6,362 nt of DNA, taken from contig QMZZ01000020.1 of assembly GCA_003663445.1 (NCBI GenBank), forward strand, positions 1 through 6,362, given 5' to 3'. Below are positions 3,950 to 6,362 of the stretch, in pieces. Below the pieces are notes generated by a model, which saw nothing but the letters and a program-made list of their open reading frames with translations, had not been told where the DNA came from and did no database searches. This stretch comes from Candidatus Aenigmatarchaeota archaeon. GTDB taxonomy: Archaea > Aenigmatarchaeota > Aenigmatarchaeia > QMZP01. Made by a program: the position numbers and the translations under genes. Every line of letters starts with the position of its first letter. The first letter of the stretch is position 1.

Positions 3950-5205
3950 TGGAACTTTTTGCGGATCTTCACCTGCATTCAAGGTTTTCCAGGGCAACCT
4001 CTCAGGACCTGACCCTTGAAAATCTCGAAAGATGGGCAAGAATAAAGGGTTTGGGTCTTTTGGGAACAGGCGATTTCACACATCCTCAATGGTTTTCTGA
4101 GTTAAGGCAACTCGAAGAGGAAAACGGGATTCTCTTGAGCAGGACAGGTTTTCCGTTTTTGCTGACGGTTGAGGTTTCGAATGTCTTTCAGGCAGGAGGG
4201 AAGCAGAGAAGGATTCATTCCATTATTTTGGCTCCAGGTCTTGAGGTTGCTGAAAGGATAAGGGAATGGCTAGGGAAAAGGGGCAGGTTGGATTATGACG
4301 GAAGGCCGACATTCGGTTTTTCTTGCAAGGAGCTCCTAGAAGGGCTTTTGGAGATAGATCCCTGGATAGAGCTAATCCCGGCACATGCCTGGACCCCATG
4401 GTATGGCATTTTCGGATCCAAATCAGGGTTCGATTCTCTCGAAGAATGCTTCGGTGAGCTTTCAGGCCATATCCATGCTTTAGAGACGGGTCTCTCATCC
4501 GATCCTGAGATGAACTGGAGGCTGTCTGCTTTGGACCGCCTTTCCCTGGTCTCCTTTTCTGACTCCCATTCCTATTGGCCCTGGCGGCTCGGTAGGGAAT
4601 GCACGGTTTTTTCCTGCAAACCGGATTATAGGGCTGTTGTGAGGGCGATAAGGCAGAAGGAAATTTTGTACACTATAGAGGTGGATCCTGCCTATGGAAA
4701 GTACCATTGGGATGGACATCGTGAGTGCGGGGTGTGGGTAAAGCCAGAGACGGCGGAAAAATTAAGGGGGGTATGTCCTGTTTGCAAAAGACCTTTAACG
4801 ATCGGTGTCCTTCATAGGGTTTCGGAATTGGCTGACAGACCCGACGGATTCAGGCCCGATGGGGCAAAGCCCTTTTACAGCCTTCTTCCGCTTTCTGAAA
4901 TCCTTTCAAGGGTTTTAAAGTCAAACGTAAATTCGCAGACGGTCTGGGATATGTATAACAAGCTTATCCAGGGGTTTGGAAATGAATTCCAGGTCCTGCT
5001 CAAAGCGGAAGAGGAGGAGATAGAGAAGATAGCAGGGAAGGAGGTTGCAGGGCTAATCCTGGCAAACAGGGAAAGGAGGATAAGGATCCAGCCAGGATTT
5101 GACGGGGTTTACGGTAAGATAATCGAGGGGGAGCCGAAGGAAAACCTTCCGGAATCCGGTGTCCAGAAGGGTCTTTCAGATTTTCTCAAATCGCCTCAAC
5201 CGTAA
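3949..5205 (+). CDS. endoQ: Endonuclease Q-like PHP-domain DNA repair nuclease
   Basis: The protein has 418 residues, matching the length and architecture of archaeal EndoQ (PHP family TIGR00375). This enzyme nicks DNA 5' of deaminated bases (uracil, hypoxanthine, xanthine) and abasic sites. PHP metal-site motifs are in order: LHLH (His8, His10), GTGDFTH (Asp42, His45), EVS (Glu75), His90, IPAHAW (His146) and SFSDSHS (Asp205, His207). A zinc-binding module follows with Cys260, Cys276-x2-Cys279 and probably His289. The C-terminal domain includes the conserved GFDGVYGK stretch. The tail has a PCNA-binding PIP motif, QKGLSDFL (406-413). It starts at ATG 3949, overlapping the DUF1512 stop by one base, without a clear SD, so coupling by re-initiation is likely. 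Its last 20 bp overlap the convergent lipoprotein gene. Bacterial TIGR00375 members also exist, and activity here is inferred from motifs. Confidence 0.87.
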   Translation: MELFADLHLHSRFSRATSQDLTLENLERWARIKGLGLLGTGDFTHPQWFSELRQLEEENGILLSRTGFPFLLTVEVSNVFQAGGKQRRIHSIILAPGLEVAERIREWLGKRGRLDYDGRPTFGFSCKELLEGLLEIDPWIELIPAHAWTPWYGIFGSKSGFDSLEECFGELSGHIHALETGLSSDPEMNWRLSALDRLSLVSFSDSHSYWPWRLGRECTVFSCKPDYRAVVRAIRQKEILYTIEVDPAYGKYHWDGHRECGVWVKPETAEKLRGVCPVCKRPLTIGVLHRVSELADRPDGFRPDGAKPFYSLLPLSEILSRVLKSNVNSQTVWDMYNKLIQGFGNEFQVLLKAEEEEIEKIAGKEVAGLILANRERRIRIQPGFDGVYGKIIEGEPKENLPESGVQKGLSDFLKSPQP

Positions 5206-6103
5206 GGGTTGTTTGCTGGTCCTGGAAATAGCTGTATATGAGCTTGAAATGGAGCGTTCTCTCCTCCCCTCCAGTTCCCTTTATATTTTCGATTTTCAGC
5301 CTGCATCCGATCCTTGCCTCATCGCGGTAAAGCTCCAGGGTTATCGGGTTTTCCTGCTCAAAACAATCTATCTTCATCCCATCGGCCTTTTCCAGCTTAA
5401 GCTGAACCTTATCCCATCCCTCTGTCGGTTTTTTGCATTCGTTTTTCAAGCATGGCGTCCCGTCACCGACGTTCCTTACCAGGATCTCTATCGGAACTTC
5501 AAGGGATTGGGTGCTTTCATCGTAATTATACCTAACAGGCTGTGGCAGGCTGACTTCAAGCTTTAAAGGTGAAAATGTTTCCTCTATCCTTGTGATCGGG
5601 AACGGCTTTCCTTCAAGGATTTCTGCTGCCGACAGGATCTGGATCTTCTCAAGATGGTCTGTCTCATAGGTTGAAAAAATCCTTAAGATAACATTATAGG
5701 TCTTTTTGAACCCTGGCTTGAAATCCGGGACCTTATAAACCCACCTGCAGTAAAGCTCATCTCCTGGTGTTCCCCAAAACGGATCAGGCGGTTTAAGATC
5801 CCTGTGTTTTTCTTCATACCTGCATTCTGGCTCTTCTGGAGCTTTCTCACCACCTCTCCAAGGACCCTGCCCCGCCGGGGTACAGCAGAAATCCTGATCA
5901 AGACCTAGAAGCTCCATCCAAACGTTTCGGGCAGGAAAGCTTCCCTGATTCTGCACCCTTGCCCTAAAGGTCACGATTTCGTTTTGATGAACTACTGAAA
6001 AATCAGGGCCGAATTCCAGAACGACCAGACCGTTGCTGTGGCTTGCCTGAGAAACACAGCCCAATGCTAAAAGAACTATCAGCAGGGGAGCCCACCTTTT
6101 CAT
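5186..6103 (-). CDS. Putative exported lipoprotein with two Cys-containing Ig-like (CARDB-type) domains
   Basis: The protein has 305 residues. The N-terminus MKRWAPLLIVLLALGC is a lipobox signal (LALGC, Cys16), so the mature protein is probably lipid-anchored outside the cell. Two beta-rich modules follow. The first (about 25-160) contains the VTFRARVQNQGSFPARNVWMEL type of segment seen in CARDB/NEW3-like surface proteins, with Cys73, 74, 94 and 119. The second (about 180-305) contains IEILVRNVGDG, with Cys218, 223, 247 and 267. The eight Cys outside the lipobox would allow two disulfides per module. The start ATG overlaps the stop of the upstream gene (ATGA). The C-terminal module resembles the end of that upstream product, so the two are likely tandem paralogues. 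The 3' end overlaps the nuclease gene. The family is only broadly recognised; the role (cell envelope, binding or pilus-associated) is unknown. Confidence 0.75.
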   Translation of the reverse strand: MKRWAPLLIVLLALGCVSQASHSNGLVVLEFGPDFSVVHQNEIVTFRARVQNQGSFPARNVWMELLGLDQDFCCTPAGQGPWRGGEKAPEEPECRYEEKHRDLKPPDPFWGTPGDELYCRWVYKVPDFKPGFKKTYNVILRIFSTYETDHLEKIQILSAAEILEGKPFPITRIEETFSPLKLEVSLPQPVRYNYDESTQSLEVPIEILVRNVGDGTPCLKNECKKPTEGWDKVQLKLEKADGMKIDCFEQENPITLELYRDEARIGCRLKIENIKGTGGEERTLHFKLIYSYFQDQQTTLTVEAI

Positions 6104-6362
6104 CCAAACCAGCCGGTTTTCTGACCAAGGACCGTTACAGTTGTTGTCTGCTCAACATAATACGGATACCTAAGCTTTATGGTTATCGTCTTGTCTGTAT
6201 AGCCAACCTCAGGATATTCTGTTACGTCAAGGTAGCATGTTAGAGTTCTTGTTTTGCCACCACCATAAAGCCCGATTATGTGTTCTCCTGTACTGCAGTA
6301 ATCGGCATCTCCTGATAATGAGAGACCGGGAGGTGTTTCTATCTCGATCTTAACAGGATAGA
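6100..6362 (-). CDS. C-terminal part of an exported Ig-like protein, paralogous to its downstream neighbour (cut off by window edge)
   Basis: On the minus strand an open frame enters at the right edge and ends at TGA (6102-6100). It gives 86 residues starting YPVKIEIETPPG and ending GQKTGWFG. The beta-rich segment carries a Cys pair 20 residues apart (visible residues 22 and 42) and then KLRYPYYVEQTTTVTV. The neighbour's last module has Cys247 and Cys267, also 20 apart, followed at the same distance by KLIYSYFQDQQTTLTV. This supports tandem duplication. The stop overlaps the next start as ATGA, so both are one operon whose promoter lies outside the window. The N-terminus is unseen, so export and anchoring cannot be assessed. 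Confidence 0.75.
   Translation of the reverse strand, partial: YPVKIEIETPPGLSLSGDADYCSTGEHIIGLYGGGKTRTLTCYLDVTEYPEVGYTDKTITIKLRYPYYVEQTTTVTVLGQKTGWFG

Noticed and set aside
5179..5192. GATTT-TCTC-AAATC inverted repeat at the convergent gene ends, possible bidirectional terminator
   Set aside because: The stem is only five base pairs and mostly A/T, it lies in coding sequence on both strands, no T-run follows, and archaeal termination relies on T-tracts.
1..6362. CRISPR array, insertion sequence, prophage or integrase attachment at the tRNA genes
   Set aside because: I saw no regularly spaced repeats, transposase or integrase coding, or duplicated tRNA 3' fragment in the window.

Overview
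This window is archaeal. Several genes occur only in archaea or in the archaeal/eukaryotic information-processing set: transcription factor S (archaeal TFIIS/RPB9-like), ribosomal protein eS17, an ER/archaeal-type Ser-His signal peptidase, a DUF1512 protein, and a PHP-domain protein that matches endonuclease Q. Two tRNA genes are present, and one has a bulge-helix-type intron. Promoters are TATA boxes about 26 bp upstream of start codons or of the tRNA 5' end. The lineage cannot be fixed from the sequence alone. A lipobox-bearing exported protein and Cys-rich extracellular Ig-like proteins argue against a typical crenarchaeon. The non-canonical tRNA intron argues against a typical euryarchaeon. 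A DPANN-type or other uncultivated lineage is possible, but this is inference.

Left part (1-2262, all minus strand; read from high to low coordinates): a promoter at about 2254-2262 drives tRNA-Asn(GUU), then after a single spacer base tRNA-Phe(GAA). Next come eS17 and, through an ATGA overlap, a protein with four CBS domains fused to an HPF/RaiA-like (S30AE) domain. After a 32-bp gap with its own TATA box come a type I signal peptidase and, overlapping it by 17 bp, the start of transcription factor S, which runs off the left edge. The block 754-2232 is a translation-themed unit: two tRNAs, a small-subunit protein and a probable ligand-sensing ribosome hibernation factor.

Middle (2262-5205): a 170-residue membrane-anchored, N-glycosylation-sequon-rich protein of unknown function (minus) is divergent from a DUF1512 membrane-anchored protein (plus). 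They share a 35-bp gap in which the two TATA boxes are interleaved. DUF1512 overlaps the start of the EndoQ-like DNA-repair nuclease by one base (TAATG). The nuclease ends in a PCNA-interacting (PIP) motif.

Right part (5186-6362, minus): a lipoprotein-like exported protein with two Cys-containing Ig-like domains overlaps the 3' end of the nuclease gene by 20 bp. It follows, by an ATGA overlap, the C-terminal end of what looks like a tandem paralogue.

Gene density is very high. There is no gene-free stretch over 300 bases; the largest gap between genes is 35 bp. The most interesting item is the 14-nt intron inside the T-loop of tRNA-Asn. Next are the CBS-HPF fusion coupled to eS17 and the tRNA promoter placed to start at or next to the mature 5' end.
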